Below are positions 43,668 through 52,940 of a stretch of DNA of 64,000 bases, in pieces. A model generated the notes under the pieces. It was not told the DNA's origin, made no database searches, and worked only from the letters and a program-made list of their open reading frames with translations. Where the stretch lies: NCBI GenBank assembly GCA_025201365.1, contig JAIXMF010000002.1:1240001-1304000 (forward strand), written 5' to 3'. Origin of the DNA: Syncephalis plumigaleata (lineage: Eukaryota > Zoopagomycota > Zoopagomycetes > Zoopagales > Piptocephalidaceae). The number at the start of each line of letters is the position of its first letter. Position 1 is the first letter of the stretch. The position numbers were made by a program, and so were the translations under genes.

Positions 43668-43799
43668 CAATAACATTGAGCCTATAAATGCTGTAATCAT
43701 TTTCTTTTATTATTTAATCGAAAAAATAAAATTTTAAAATCTTTTCTCCTATAAATAGGAGCTACATCTGTCATGTATATGTTGGTTCCTTGATCATTT
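43668..43799 (+). repeat. DIRS left inverted repeat core
   Basis: 132 bp. It contains CTCCTATAAATAGGAG (43746-43761), a palindrome around a TATA box. Confidence 0.93.
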
Positions 43800-43894
43800 T
43801 CTTTTCGTTTACAGGTCAAAACCAGAAACGAGTGCTCCAAAAGTATACTTATTATTATTGATATATACTCGTTATTTCTCTATTCATCGCAAGC

Positions 43895-44656
43895 ATGGAA
43901 CATTACGAACTACACGACTTACCTATTCGCCCAACGTACGATTGGATTCCGAGTGACCGACTATACGAGCTCGTTGAGTCTCTTCGTCAGAGAAGTTTGT
44001 TCACGCAAACTCTACCGGAGGATAGCAGAAAGCGTATACTCGAACGCTATCCTGCAAGAGAAGACGTTTCCTACAAGCCACCACATACCCTGGAGCCTGC
44101 GCAGAAGCAGTTTTCCGCAGCCCAACGAGCGGAAGACGCCAATTATCGTAACGCCCAGTACGCAGCTTCAGCGGTATTCAGGCCGTTAGATGTTTTAGCT
44201 CACACTCTAACATCTATACTACCCACAAATGACATCGGTCGGGTAATGACCATGATCAACGATATACGCACATTACAGCTGAATCTTTGTGGAACTCTTA
44301 ATCACGCCCGAAACAATCTGGCGACACGTGCGGTCAACCCCTCGTTTAAAGCGCCGATCGAGCACGAGGCAGAGTACACCATGAGCCCGACAAAATTTAT
44401 GGAATCCATACAATTACAATCAGCTGAGAGAAAGGCAGTCGCGGATGCCAAACCTCGCAAATTGACTCACAAGTCAAATTTTTTTCGTGCAGGCCCGCCA
44501 CAGGCAGATGGCGGGTCACAACATTTTCAACGGCAACACAACAACCAGAATCGGGGCAGGAGAGGCAACCACCACGGTTACAACAACCGCCGAGGGCCAA
44601 ATCACGCCGGCAACAACAACAACAACAACGGCCCTCACCCACAGAACAACCAGTAG
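43895..44656 (+). CDS. DIRS gag-like protein, 253 aa
   Basis: Starts MEHYELHDLPIRPTYDW. The centre is helical, and the C-terminus is an Asn/Gly/Arg/His-rich RNA-binding-like tail (NNRRGPNHAGNNNNN). There is no zinc knuckle. Position and layout match the first frame of DIRS elements. Confidence 0.8.
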   Translation: MEHYELHDLPIRPTYDWIPSDRLYELVESLRQRSLFTQTLPEDSRKRILERYPAREDVSYKPPHTLEPAQKQFSAAQRAEDANYRNAQYAASAVFRPLDVLAHTLTSILPTNDIGRVMTMINDIRTLQLNLCGTLNHARNNLATRAVNPSFKAPIEHEAEYTMSPTKFMESIQLQSAERKAVADAKPRKLTHKSNFFRAGPPQADGGSQHFQRQHNNQNRGRRGNHHGYNNRRGPNHAGNNNNNNGPHPQNNQ

Positions 44657-47456
44657 GCGGCCGCCTACACAAGTTTTATGTGGCGTGGACGCGTTTGACC
44701 GACAGCAAGTGGGTGCACTCGGTTGTACGCGACGGTTTCCGCATACACTTCACCAAACCACCTCCCCTCACTACTCGATCCTTCCCTACCGTACCCTTTT
44801 CAGCCGAACAACGTCACCTCCTCAGACAGGAAATCAGCAGTCTGTTGCTGAAGCGAGCCATCGAACCAGCCCCTTCGACACCCGGTTTCTGCAGCAGAAT
44901 GTTCGTCATCCCGAAGAAGACGGGCGATTTCAGACCAGTGTTCAATCTGAAAGCCTTGAATTCTTTCATCGCTCCACCCAAGTTCAAAATGGAAACGATT
45001 CAGCAGGTGACATCATTAATTCGCCAAGGGGACTATCTCACATCAATCGACATCTCAGACGCCTTCCTTCACATCCTCATTCACAAAATGTCACGTCAAT
45101 ACCTCCGATTTCAATGGGAAGGACAGACATTCCAGTTCCGAACAACACCATTTGGACTGTCAGTAGTCCCATGGATTTTCACTCGATTAACCAAACCAGT
45201 CCTCAAATGGATACGACAACATCAAATTCGTGTATCAGCATATCTAGACGACTGGATTATAATATCCAAGTCACAGGAGGAAGCGGACAACAACACGAGG
45301 TTCGTTCTCGATCTGTTGAAGTCTCTAGGTTGGATTGTGAAACTGGCGAAGTCACACCTTACCCCTACGCAAAAGCTCGATCACCTGGGCTACCAAATCG
45401 AGACAGACACGATGACGATTCGCCTCCCCTCCAAGAAATTACGCAGTTTACGCAAGTCGATCGAATCGGTGCTCACCAAAACGTCGCATACACCACGCTT
45501 GATTCACAGTCTCACCATGCGGATCAAAGCAGCCACGCTAGCAATCTTCCCGGCAAATCTATACACCCAAGCGCTCATGTTCTTCAAGAACAGTCATGTC
45601 ACCAGCAAAGCAGCATGGGATCAGCCGCAATTGTTACCGCAGGATTGCACGCAGGAACTGATGTGGTGGAAAGACAACCTCAGCAAATGGAACGGTCGGT
45701 CCCTCATCACGACAGCTCCAACACACACCATACACGTGGACGCCAGCGATATGGGATGGGGCGGCGTGTACCGGAACAAAACGGTACAAGGCTTATGGCC
45801 GCACAACGAAGCCGATCAGTCAATCAACTGGCGCGAGCTCAAAGCAATACAGTTGACGCTGAAGGCGTTCCCCACCTTACACCACTGCACGATCAAGATT
45901 CGAACAGACAACACAACAGCCATGGCGTACATCAACAAGCAAGGCGGCACTCGATCCCGTCAGCTCAGCCAACTCGCCACATCGATATGGCAAATGTGTT
46001 TACGCCGCGAACTGAGAATCCAAGCCCAACACATACCGGGAGTGGAGAACGTGCAAGCCGATTACGCGTCACGTCACTTTTACCGCAAGAATTTGTGGCA
46101 AATCAAGCCGCAAATATTCAACTCAATACAGCGCCAATGGGGCAAACACGACGTCGATCTATTTGCGGACAGGACGTCCAACTTACTACCCCGATATGTA
46201 TCATGGAAGCTGGATCCGGAAGCAATAGAGACGGATGCGCTATCGATATCGTGGACACAGTTCCAGAATCCGTACCTCAATCCCCCGTGGAATCTAATAC
46301 AACGCTGCCTACAGAAGATCCAGCGCGAGCAGATCCAACAAGCAACCATTGTCACTCCGCTCTGGCCGTCAGCGATATGGTATCCCATGCTACAGGATCT
46401 AGCTTGCCAGCCACCAATGATACTCAACCCTCACATCACAACTCGCCTAACTACTCCTTTCGCCATTTACCCGTGGACAAATCCCAATTGGAAGCTAGCC
46501 GTGTGGAAGGTCAAAAGCGCAAATTTGCAGCTCTAGGTTTTTCGGAACACGCTATCAATGACCTAATGAGATCAGACACGACAACAAACGGCAAGCGTAT
46601 TCCATACAGACGCGCTCAACTTTTGTTCATTAAATGGGCCTTCGACCGCAATGTCAACATCACTCAGTTCTCAGCAGTCGATCTGGCCAATTTTCTAGCA
46701 GAGGCCAAAGCACAGGGATACAAACCAAACACTATTGCTCTTTACCGCGCGGCAGTTACTCACTTACACGAAGCGCCTGACACCATCAAACACGATCACC
46801 ACCTCACTCAACTAATACGCAATTACAAACGCTCATCAACACCGCGTGCATTTCAGCGAGGTACAGTGGATCTCACACCTACACTAAACGCAATTCGCCT
46901 TCCCAATGACACCCTCTCCCTACACAAACTCAACATTAAAACGGCCTTCCTATTATCCATGGCCGCCTTTCTTCGCCCCTCAGATCTCAACAGAATCGAC
47001 TTGACCCAATGTAAGATTCAACACAATCTACTCCACCTAGTAATCGTGTCACCGAAAGAAACACGCGAAGATACGCCCATTCTCAAGCCGATCACGATTC
47101 ATCCCAACGAAAATTCAACAATGCTATGCCCAGTACAAGCATTCATAGCGTTACGAGATCACCCCGAAGCTGTCAACAGACCTGCCACCAGCCTATTCAC
47201 ACACGGTGTCATGGCCAGCAAGAGGCTGCATGACAACACCATTTCATCATGGTTGAGGAGGCTGATAAAGCTTTCAACAAACATCACACCTGTCCCATCT
47301 ATTCGTTCCCTGGCTTCCGATCTCGCTCTACAACGAGGAGCCACTATGGATGAAGTCATCACTATCGGTAACTGGTCATCTTACCAAGTGTTTGACAATC
47401 ACTACCGACGACAACGAAAGGTAACATCCAACATTACCCATTTAGTCTTGCAATAG
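44487..47456 (+). CDS. DIRS long overlapping frame ending in tyrosine recombinase
   Basis: The last ~340 residues (from about 46430) form a phage-integrase-type tyrosine recombinase: RAQLLFIKWAF N-terminal helices, first Arg in MAAFLRPSDLNRI, second in SIRSLASDLALQRG, and the Tyr region NHYRRQ. Upstream the same frame stays open for about 650 codons across the whole RT region, where it is His/Ser/Thr-rich and without recognisable domain. Real translation may begin downstream of 44487. Overlap of the RT and recombinase frames is known from Dictyostelium DIRS-1. Confidence 0.75.
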   Translation: MQARHRQMAGHNIFNGNTTTRIGAGEATTTVTTTAEGQITPATTTTTTALTHRTTSRRPPTQVLCGVDAFDRQQVGALGCTRRFPHTLHQTTSPHYSILPYRTLFSRTTSPPQTGNQQSVAEASHRTSPFDTRFLQQNVRHPEEDGRFQTSVQSESLEFFHRSTQVQNGNDSAGDIINSPRGLSHINRHLRRLPSHPHSQNVTSIPPISMGRTDIPVPNNTIWTVSSPMDFHSINQTSPQMDTTTSNSCISISRRLDYNIQVTGGSGQQHEVRSRSVEVSRLDCETGEVTPYPYAKARSPGLPNRDRHDDDSPPLQEITQFTQVDRIGAHQNVAYTTLDSQSHHADQSSHASNLPGKSIHPSAHVLQEQSCHQQSSMGSAAIVTAGLHAGTDVVERQPQQMERSVPHHDSSNTHHTRGRQRYGMGRRVPEQNGTRLMAAQRSRSVNQLARAQSNTVDAEGVPHLTPLHDQDSNRQHNSHGVHQQARRHSIPSAQPTRHIDMANVFTPRTENPSPTHTGSGERASRLRVTSLLPQEFVANQAANIQLNTAPMGQTRRRSICGQDVQLTTPICIMEAGSGSNRDGCAIDIVDTVPESVPQSPVESNTTLPTEDPARADPTSNHCHSALAVSDMVSHATGSSLPATNDTQPSHHNSPNYSFRHLPVDKSQLEASRVEGQKRKFAALGFSEHAINDLMRSDTTTNGKRIPYRRAQLLFIKWAFDRNVNITQFSAVDLANFLAEAKAQGYKPNTIALYRAAVTHLHEAPDTIKHDHHLTQLIRNYKRSSTPRAFQRGTVDLTPTLNAIRLPNDTLSLHKLNIKTAFLLSMAAFLRPSDLNRIDLTQCKIQHNLLHLVIVSPKETREDTPILKPITIHPNENSTMLCPVQAFIALRDHPEAVNRPATSLFTHGVMASKRLHDNTISSWLRRLIKLSTNITPVPSIRSLASDLALQRGATMDEVITIGNWSSYQVFDNHYRRQRKVTSNITHLVLQ
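44680..46536 (+). CDS. DIRS reverse transcriptase, RNase H and methylase-like protein, 618 aa
   Basis: RT motifs are FRPVFNLKALN, LTSIDISDAFLHILI and the catalytic AYLDDWIIISK. RNase H has IHVDASDMGWGG and RTDNTTAMAYINKQGG. The C-terminal part has DLFADRTSNLLPRYVSWK, then NPPWNLI, the NPPW motif of the Dam-like N6-adenine methylase domain known from DIRS elements. Confidence 0.92.
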   Translation: MAWTRLTDSKWVHSVVRDGFRIHFTKPPPLTTRSFPTVPFSAEQRHLLRQEISSLLLKRAIEPAPSTPGFCSRMFVIPKKTGDFRPVFNLKALNSFIAPPKFKMETIQQVTSLIRQGDYLTSIDISDAFLHILIHKMSRQYLRFQWEGQTFQFRTTPFGLSVVPWIFTRLTKPVLKWIRQHQIRVSAYLDDWIIISKSQEEADNNTRFVLDLLKSLGWIVKLAKSHLTPTQKLDHLGYQIETDTMTIRLPSKKLRSLRKSIESVLTKTSHTPRLIHSLTMRIKAATLAIFPANLYTQALMFFKNSHVTSKAAWDQPQLLPQDCTQELMWWKDNLSKWNGRSLITTAPTHTIHVDASDMGWGGVYRNKTVQGLWPHNEADQSINWRELKAIQLTLKAFPTLHHCTIKIRTDNTTAMAYINKQGGTRSRQLSQLATSIWQMCLRRELRIQAQHIPGVENVQADYASRHFYRKNLWQIKPQIFNSIQRQWGKHDVDLFADRTSNLLPRYVSWKLDPEAIETDALSISWTQFQNPYLNPPWNLIQRCLQKIQREQIQQATIVTPLWPSAIWYPMLQDLACQPPMILNPHITTRLTTPFAIYPWTNPNWKLAVWKVKSANLQL

Positions 47457-47520
47457 CTTTTTCTATCTTCCATCTGTCATTTATATATTTATTACATTTG
47501 TCGCACTATACGCTGGAAAT

Positions 47521-47641
47521 CAGCATTTATAGGCTCAATGTTATTGGAGTCTGATGGACTCCAGTGATTTTCTGGAGATATATTTATATATCGATAGAAA
47601 ATTGTTATGTAGTCCGGAGGACTACAATAACATTGAGCCTA
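47521..47641. repeat. DIRS internal complementary region
   Basis: 47521-47604 is complementary to 43610-43693, and 47601-47641 is complementary to 47793-47833. It contains the hairpin GTAGTCCGGAGGACTAC (47610-47626). Confidence 0.93.
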
Positions 47642-47676
47642 TGAACTTTCCCTCCCACCCTCCATTTTCTGTTACG

Positions 47677-47808
47677 AAATGATCAAGGAACCAACATATA
47701 CATGACAGATGTAGCTCCTATTTATAGGAGAAAAGATTTTAAAATTTTATTTTTTCGATTAAATAATAAAAGAAAATGATTACAGCATTTATAGGCTCAA
47801 TGTTATTG
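47677..47808 (-). repeat. DIRS right inverted repeat core
   Basis: Reverse complement of 43668-43799 by eye. The outermost ~25 bp differ between the two ends, as in other DIRS elements. Confidence 0.93.
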
Positions 47809-47833
47809 TAGTCCTCCGGACTACATAACAATT

Positions 47834-48634
47834 ACCCTGTATTTTGGGGTGTAAGATAGCGATAACTATCACGGATGAATTGTTTTTTGTTGTTTGATTC
47901 CTCAATGTCCTTGTCCTCCTTGTCTTGAATGATTGGAAGCAACGACACTTGGATGAGGGTGTGTTGGAACATCGGTTCCACTACGAAGGCATTTGGTGAT
48001 TTGAATGAAATCCAGACGAGCAACCATAACCCCGATTCCACAAATGATACTCGAGTCCTTTAACTTGCATGTCCTCTTAATCATTGTTTCGATGTGTGCA
48101 TCTAATAGAATAATGAGTTAGTATACTGTAATAAATATCAAAGTGTAATGAGGTATACTTACTGTAAGGGATCATGACAAGTAGTAGGACACTTTCTCAT
48201 TGATAGTGTGGGAGCTATGGTTGCTCGATTTGCTCAAGCACAATGTGTAGACGATATACGATAAGGTAGTGTGAGTAGAGTGTAATAGGGACGATTGAAC
48301 TGGAAGATGAAGATAAGTTTATTCAATTCGTACAAAATAGGACCCATATTTATAGTGGATAATGTAACAATATTCAATATTGAAACTATGGTGAGTGTTG
48401 AAGGGACATGGCTGTAATACCAACATAGACACCAATTTCATGATGCAGGAGTAATAGGGGATATGTAACAACTAAAAATAACGGTTAAAAATAACTGTTA
48501 CAATCTCATAACAACGTTACGTCTATTATTGTAATCATTATAATAATTGTAACATTGCTATGGATTACGTTTTAGATTTCCCTTAATCCCATTTCACAAT
48601 TATTATATTAATGTTAACAATTGTGTAGAGTTAT
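47834..48634. other. Right arm of the inverted-repeat element, no clear gene
   Basis: Between the DIRS end and the right inverted repeat. A minus-strand stretch (48105-47900) has exon-like features (TTCTATTAG acceptor, frame HIETMIKRTCKLKDSSIICG) and a second open frame, but no family was recognised and no transposase motif is visible. Confidence 0.35.
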
Positions 48635-48693
48635 CTATTAATAAACTGCAAATGTTAAAGGATAAATGCGCAAATTGGATGGAAAAACCCTGT
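48635..48693 (+). repeat. Copy E of the dispersed ~60-bp element, right end of the TIR element
   Basis: TATTAATAAACTGCAAATG, then AAAGGATAAATGCGC and AAATTGGATGGAAAAACCC, ending TGTA. Closest relative is 17708-17767. Confidence 0.6.
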
Positions 48694-48898
48694 ATTCAAA
48701 TGATACTCATACATGTTACTGGTAGTAGGGATAGCTCCATTGTCATGTTGACCATGTAGCTCAAATTGTAGTATAGCATGTGTTCGATTGAATAAAGGAA
48801 ATCAAAGCATGACAATAGCTGTTGCACATTTCAAAAAGAAAAAAAAAAGAAAAATCAACTTTGCTCCACTTTAAACATCTATCTAGTAACACTTCATC

Positions 48899-49913
48899 AT
48901 GGTAATTATCATTATTATTATTATGCTTGCATTCCATAGCTACTAACTAATAGCTGCTACTGTCTACTCCACGTATAGCCCAACAATAGGAAGCACACGC
49001 TAAAGAATATAAAGGGCAAACATGTTGCACATCCTTATTCGCGCAAAGCTCATCAAATAACTCGTTCACTATTACGAACGGAACGTCTAGGACAAAGAAA
49101 GAAGGAACGCGACACAGGAATAGGACCTATAGGTAAGTTGACAGTTTACTATATAACACTTACTCTGGCTCTAATTCCATTGTCTGTACGGTATTCATTC
49201 AGCTGAGCGTTACATATGGTTTGGTGAAATGCTGGCCAACACTAGTAGAACTGTATTATCACATACCGAGCTATTTAGTCTGGTTGAAATGTAAGTTACT
49301 AGTATATAATCACTCAATGGATCAGTAAAGACATGTAATTGGTATTAACGACGACGACGACGAGCTAGTTACATGAAGCGACATGATGATGAAATGGAAC
49401 GATTACGTAAACAGCGCAAGTACGGTAATCGTCCAAAGTCTGCACGCGAACATCTATTAGCATCGATAATAACTAGTGAATATAAAGAGTTTTACGGCAA
49501 TGGCATTGGTAAGTTGACATGACAGTATATGACAACTGCTAATTAACTAATCAATCAATCAATCAATCAATATACCATTAGATATACCTGATATAACTAA
49601 TGAAGCAAATGTAGAACTATTACTGTAAGTGTATTACTATTACTACAACTATTATATAAACTATTTATTCTAATCGATCAATAATAATGATAATCATCTT
49701 CTTAGTGGCTGGAAGGGCGACAAGCAAACAATGAATGAAATACGTAAAATCCGTGTTCATAACCGATTATTGGCAAAATACGATGCAGCCATTGAAGTAA
49801 ACGAGTCTGATGCCGAGAACCATGCAGAGTCAACCGAGTCAACCGAGACAACAGAGACAACGGAGTCAATCGAGTCAACAGCCACTGATCGTAATGATAT
49901 GGTATTGGCATAA
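48899..49913 (+). CDS. TMA16: Translation machinery-associated protein 16 (Tma16), six exons, 211 aa
   Basis: Exons are 48899-48901, 48979-49132, 49203-49290, 49369-49508, 49582-49624 and 49706-49913 (636 nt, in frame). The first exon is only the ATG. The 77-nt intron has a GTAATT donor, a perfect TACTAAC branch site and a TAG acceptor. The protein begins MPNNRKHTLKNIKGKHVAHP and continues with the family signature HPYSRKAHQITR. Further matches are RYIWF, the basic RKQRKYGNRPKSAREHLL, a GNGIDIPDITN segment and a C-terminal WKGDKQTMNEIRKIRV. In yeast and man Tma16 binds pre-60S ribosomal particles in the nucleus. The tail is a Ser/Thr/Glu repeat (STESTETTETTESIEST). Confidence 0.9.
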
Positions 49914-50348
49914 GCCTTACATTTGTATGCAATAAATTCATTTATATTCTACATGAACTAATGATGATGATATCGATAATGTACATGAAGACACGTGATT
50001 TATGAAGATTAGATGGAGAGTGAGTGAGAATGTTACTAATATGCCGATAGCTGGGGTTAAACCCTTCTCGGAAAAATGAAAAGGGAGAGAGAAAAAGAAA
50101 AAGAAAAAAAAGAGTATTTTGTTATAAATAGTGGGGCAGTTTCGATCCTACTGTTTTTCTAGTGGCAACGCGCCAACTTTCTCTTAGCTGTTTTGGTTCC
50201 CGTTGTCCACCCACCACCGCGTATTATTCCATTATAACCGACTGACTGACTGACTGACTGTCTGACTGTTTGTTGATCGATCTATCGACATTCCATCAAT
50301 CCTTGTATTACCAATCAGCCAGTGCGTTCCTTTCCCTCCTATACAACA
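49914..50348. other. Promoter region of the IMPDH gene
   Basis: Contains A-rich and ACTGACTGACTG repeats (near 50238-50258) and a pyrimidine-rich leader before the ATG. No gene is seen. Confidence 0.5.
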
Positions 50349-52262
50349 ATGACGACCGAAGGCATACTCGATTATACCAAGGCCAACGCCTATCTAAAGG
50401 ATCTTGGCCGTGATGGTCTAGCAGCCAGTGAGCTATTGGACTCGCGAGCCCATGCCGGCATCACCTATAACGACTTTCTCATCCTACCCGGTTTCATCAA
50501 CTTCCCGGCCAGCGAAGTGACGCTTGAAAGCAAGCTAACCAAGAAGATATCGCTCAAGGTGCCATTTGTGTCAAGTCCCATGGACACGGTGACCGAGGCT
50601 AACATGGCCATTACCATGGCATTGCTCGGCGGTATTGGTATGCTGCACAACAACTACACGATCGAGGAACAAGCAGCGATGGTCCGTCAAGTGAAGAAAT
50701 ACGAGAACGGTTTCATTACCGATCCGATAGTGTTAGGCCCCACCAACACTGTGGACGATGTACGTGCCGCCAAGGAACGTCTAGGCTTCTGTGGTATTCC
50801 TATCACGGGTAAGTAATCGAATCTAAGCGAGTGATTTCTTTTCGCGTACTATTGCTTTGTATGGTTTTGTATACAAAAGTGTGAACCCACGTCATATGAT
50901 GAGCGATAAACTCCCATTATAATAACTTTCGTTCTTCCGAAGTATGGATGTTTCGTCCAGTGGGGAATATCATCTTACTGATGATGACTGGGATATTCTT
51001 TTTATCATTATCATTATTATCATTATTATGATTTATTGATAGAAGAAAATAGTATATCCATATACCATGGATGTTGCTTACTGTAATGAAATCTGATCAT
51101 TGTATTAACCTATATGATATAATATGAATATCGATTTCTCTTTTACATAGAAACTGGCAAGTTGAACGGCAAGCTATTGGGTATTGTGACGGCACGCGAC
51201 ATTCAATTCCTCGAAGATGGCAGCACCAAGTTGGCCGATATTATGACCACCGATTTGGTAACGGCCAAGAAGGGCGTCACACTCGAGGAGGCCAACCAGA
51301 TCCTACGTAACAGCAAGAAGGGCAAGCTACCCATTGTGGACAATGACGGCTGCCTAGTGGCTTTGGTTTCACGTTCCGACTTGTTGAAGAACCAGAACTT
51401 CCCTCTTGCTTCCAAGAGTAGCACATCAAAGCAACTTCTCTGTGGTGCGGCAGTTGGTACTCGTGACGAGGATAAACTACGCATTGCTAAACTGGTGGAA
51501 GCCGGTGTTGATGTCATTGTGTTGGATTCCAGCCAGGGCAACTCGACGTTCCAGATCGAAATGATTCGTCATTGCAAGGCGACTCACCCCGATCTCGAAG
51601 TGATAGCCGGTAATGTTGTCACTTGGGAGCAAGCCGCCAATTTGATCGAAGCTGGCGCTGATGCACTACGTATTGGTATGGGCAGTGGCAGTATTTGCAT
51701 CACGCAAGAAGTCATGGCCGTGGGTCGTCCTCAGGCCACCGCTGTTTATCAAGTGGCTCGATTTGCCAAACAATTCGGTGTGCCAGTCATCGCCGATGGT
51801 GGTATTGGTAATGTCGGCCATATCACTAAGGCGTTGGCACTTGGTGCATCTGCCGTGATGATGGGCAGTCTGCTAGCAGGTACCACCGAGTCACCCGGTG
51901 AATACTTTTACCACGAAGGCAAGCGTTTGAAACGCTATCGCGGTATGGGCTCACTCGATGCAATGGAGCGTAACAAAGGCGATAGCGGTAGTCAGAAACG
52001 CTACTACAGCGAGGATTCCGCCGTTAAAGTCGCTCAAGGTGTAACGGGTGCAGTGGTGGATAAGGGTAGTATTCGCAAGTTTGTACCATATCTTATTACT
52101 GGTCTCCAACACGGATTGCAAGATATTGGCCAGCCATCGTTGGCTCAATTGCAACACGGTGTCGGTGCTGGTACCGTTCGTTTTGAACGTCGTACCCCTG
52201 CTGCTCAGGCGGAAGGTGGTGTCCACGGATTGTACAGCTATGAAAAGCGTCTATTTGCTTAG
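50349..52262 (+). CDS. IMD2: Inosine-5'-monophosphate dehydrogenase, two exons, 523 aa
   Basis: Exons are 50349-50808 and 51151-52262 (1572 nt, in frame). The TIM-barrel halves flank a CBS-domain pair ([15 protein letters not shown] and [15 protein letters not shown], then [20 protein letters not shown]). The catalytic loop [13 protein letters not shown] holds the active-site Cys. [14 protein letters not shown] and [10 protein letters not shown] are the phosphate-binding and flap parts. The C-terminus [15 protein letters not shown] is typical. The enzyme oxidises IMP to XMP with NAD, the rate-limiting step of guanine nucleotide synthesis. The start is set by [20 protein letters not shown]; an upstream in-frame ATG at 50322 would add nine unlike residues. 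Its one intron (342 nt) is several times longer than the other introns here and could hold regulation. The paralogue number in the symbol follows yeast and is nominal. Confidence 0.96.
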
Positions 52263-52790
52263 AACTCTTTTTTGTTTGGATAGAAATGACGACATATATA
52301 CAACACTCGCTGATAACGATAGATGATATCCGAGTTGTGTGTCTCTATTATCTCTCTCTTACAATACTGTGTGTACAATGCAATGCTTTATTAAACCACC
52401 ATGATAACCCCTATCATTAATCATATACATGTTTACGTGTTTGCGTGCGTGTTTTACAATTCATACCTGCGATGTTCGAACAATGCGTGAATTATACAGG
52501 TTTGAAGCCTCAACTAAATATAGAAGACTCATAAGGAGCACCATACCCGTTATTTCTATCATTCATCTATCTATCTCGCGTTTGCCTTATGACCTACTGT
52601 AGTAGCATTGCTGTTTATTATAACCAGTTATTATTGCCTGGGGCCAAAAACTTTATTGAAAATTTGTTAACTATGTGAGCTAATGGGGGGTGAAAGGGAA
52701 TATTAGTAGGCTAGTGAGCAAAGAGGAAACCGACAATAAAGGAGAAAAGTTAACTCTCCGCACCAGGCATAAGGGTCTGTGGATGGGTGG
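52263..52790. other. Spacer between IMPDH and the second tyrosine-recombinase element
   Basis: 52263-52620 is the 3' region of the IMPDH gene. 52629-52639 (TTATTATTGCC) recurs next to the direct repeat at 52917-52926. 52735-52749 (AATAAAGGAGAAAAG) recurs inside the direct repeat at 52810. This stretch may therefore belong partly to the element. No gene is seen. Confidence 0.4.
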
Positions 52791-52919
52791 GAGAGATGGC
52801 CAACAAACGAATAAAGGAGAAAAGTAGTGGTCGCCGGTGAGCTGGACTCACCGGCTCCTTTATAAAGATTTTTGGCCTCTCATCAATAAAACGCTATTTA
52901 AAATTAAAATAGCGCTATT
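52791..52919 (-). repeat. Direct repeat, 3' copy
   Basis: 129 bp. Contains GCCGGTGAG CTGGA CTCACCGGC (9-bp stem), CTTTATAAAG and the palindrome AATAGCGCTATT. Confidence 0.9.
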
Positions 52920-52940
52920 ATTGCCTATTGTCCGGAGGTC

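Larger units (their letters stand above)
43610..47833 (+). mobile_element. DIRS-type tyrosine-recombinase retrotransposon, 4.2 kb
   Basis: Termini are inverted repeats (core 132 bp: 43668-43799 against 47677-47808). Near the right end lies an internal complementary region (47521-47641) whose first half is the reverse complement of the left terminus and whose second half is the reverse complement of the right terminus, joined at a shared CAATT. This is the signature of DIRS elements, which replicate through a circle. Coding parts in order: a gag-like frame (43895-44656), RT/RNase H/methylase-like (44680-46536) and tyrosine recombinase (end of the 44487-47456 frame). No target duplication, as expected. 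It looks whole and young. Confidence 0.93.
43537..48691. mobile_element. TA-flanked terminal-inverted-repeat element interrupted by a DIRS-type element
   Basis: The left end (43537) reads CAGGCTTTTTCCATCCAATT and then TGCGC. The right end (to 48691) is the inverse, GGATGGAAAAACCCTG. TA lies just outside both (43535-43536 and 48692-48693). The first ~25 bp match with one difference, and similarity fades inward. CAG tips and TA targets are the hallmarks of Tc1/mariner-type elements. Without the DIRS insertion at 43610-47833 the element would be about 930 bp and contains no recognisable transposase, so it looks non-autonomous. Related single ends occur at 17708, 18376 and 38913. Confidence 0.55.

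Noticed and set aside
44397-44672. Cys-rich minus-strand frame in the DIRS element
   Set aside because: The cysteines are the reverse reading of the Asn/Gly codons of the gag-like tail.
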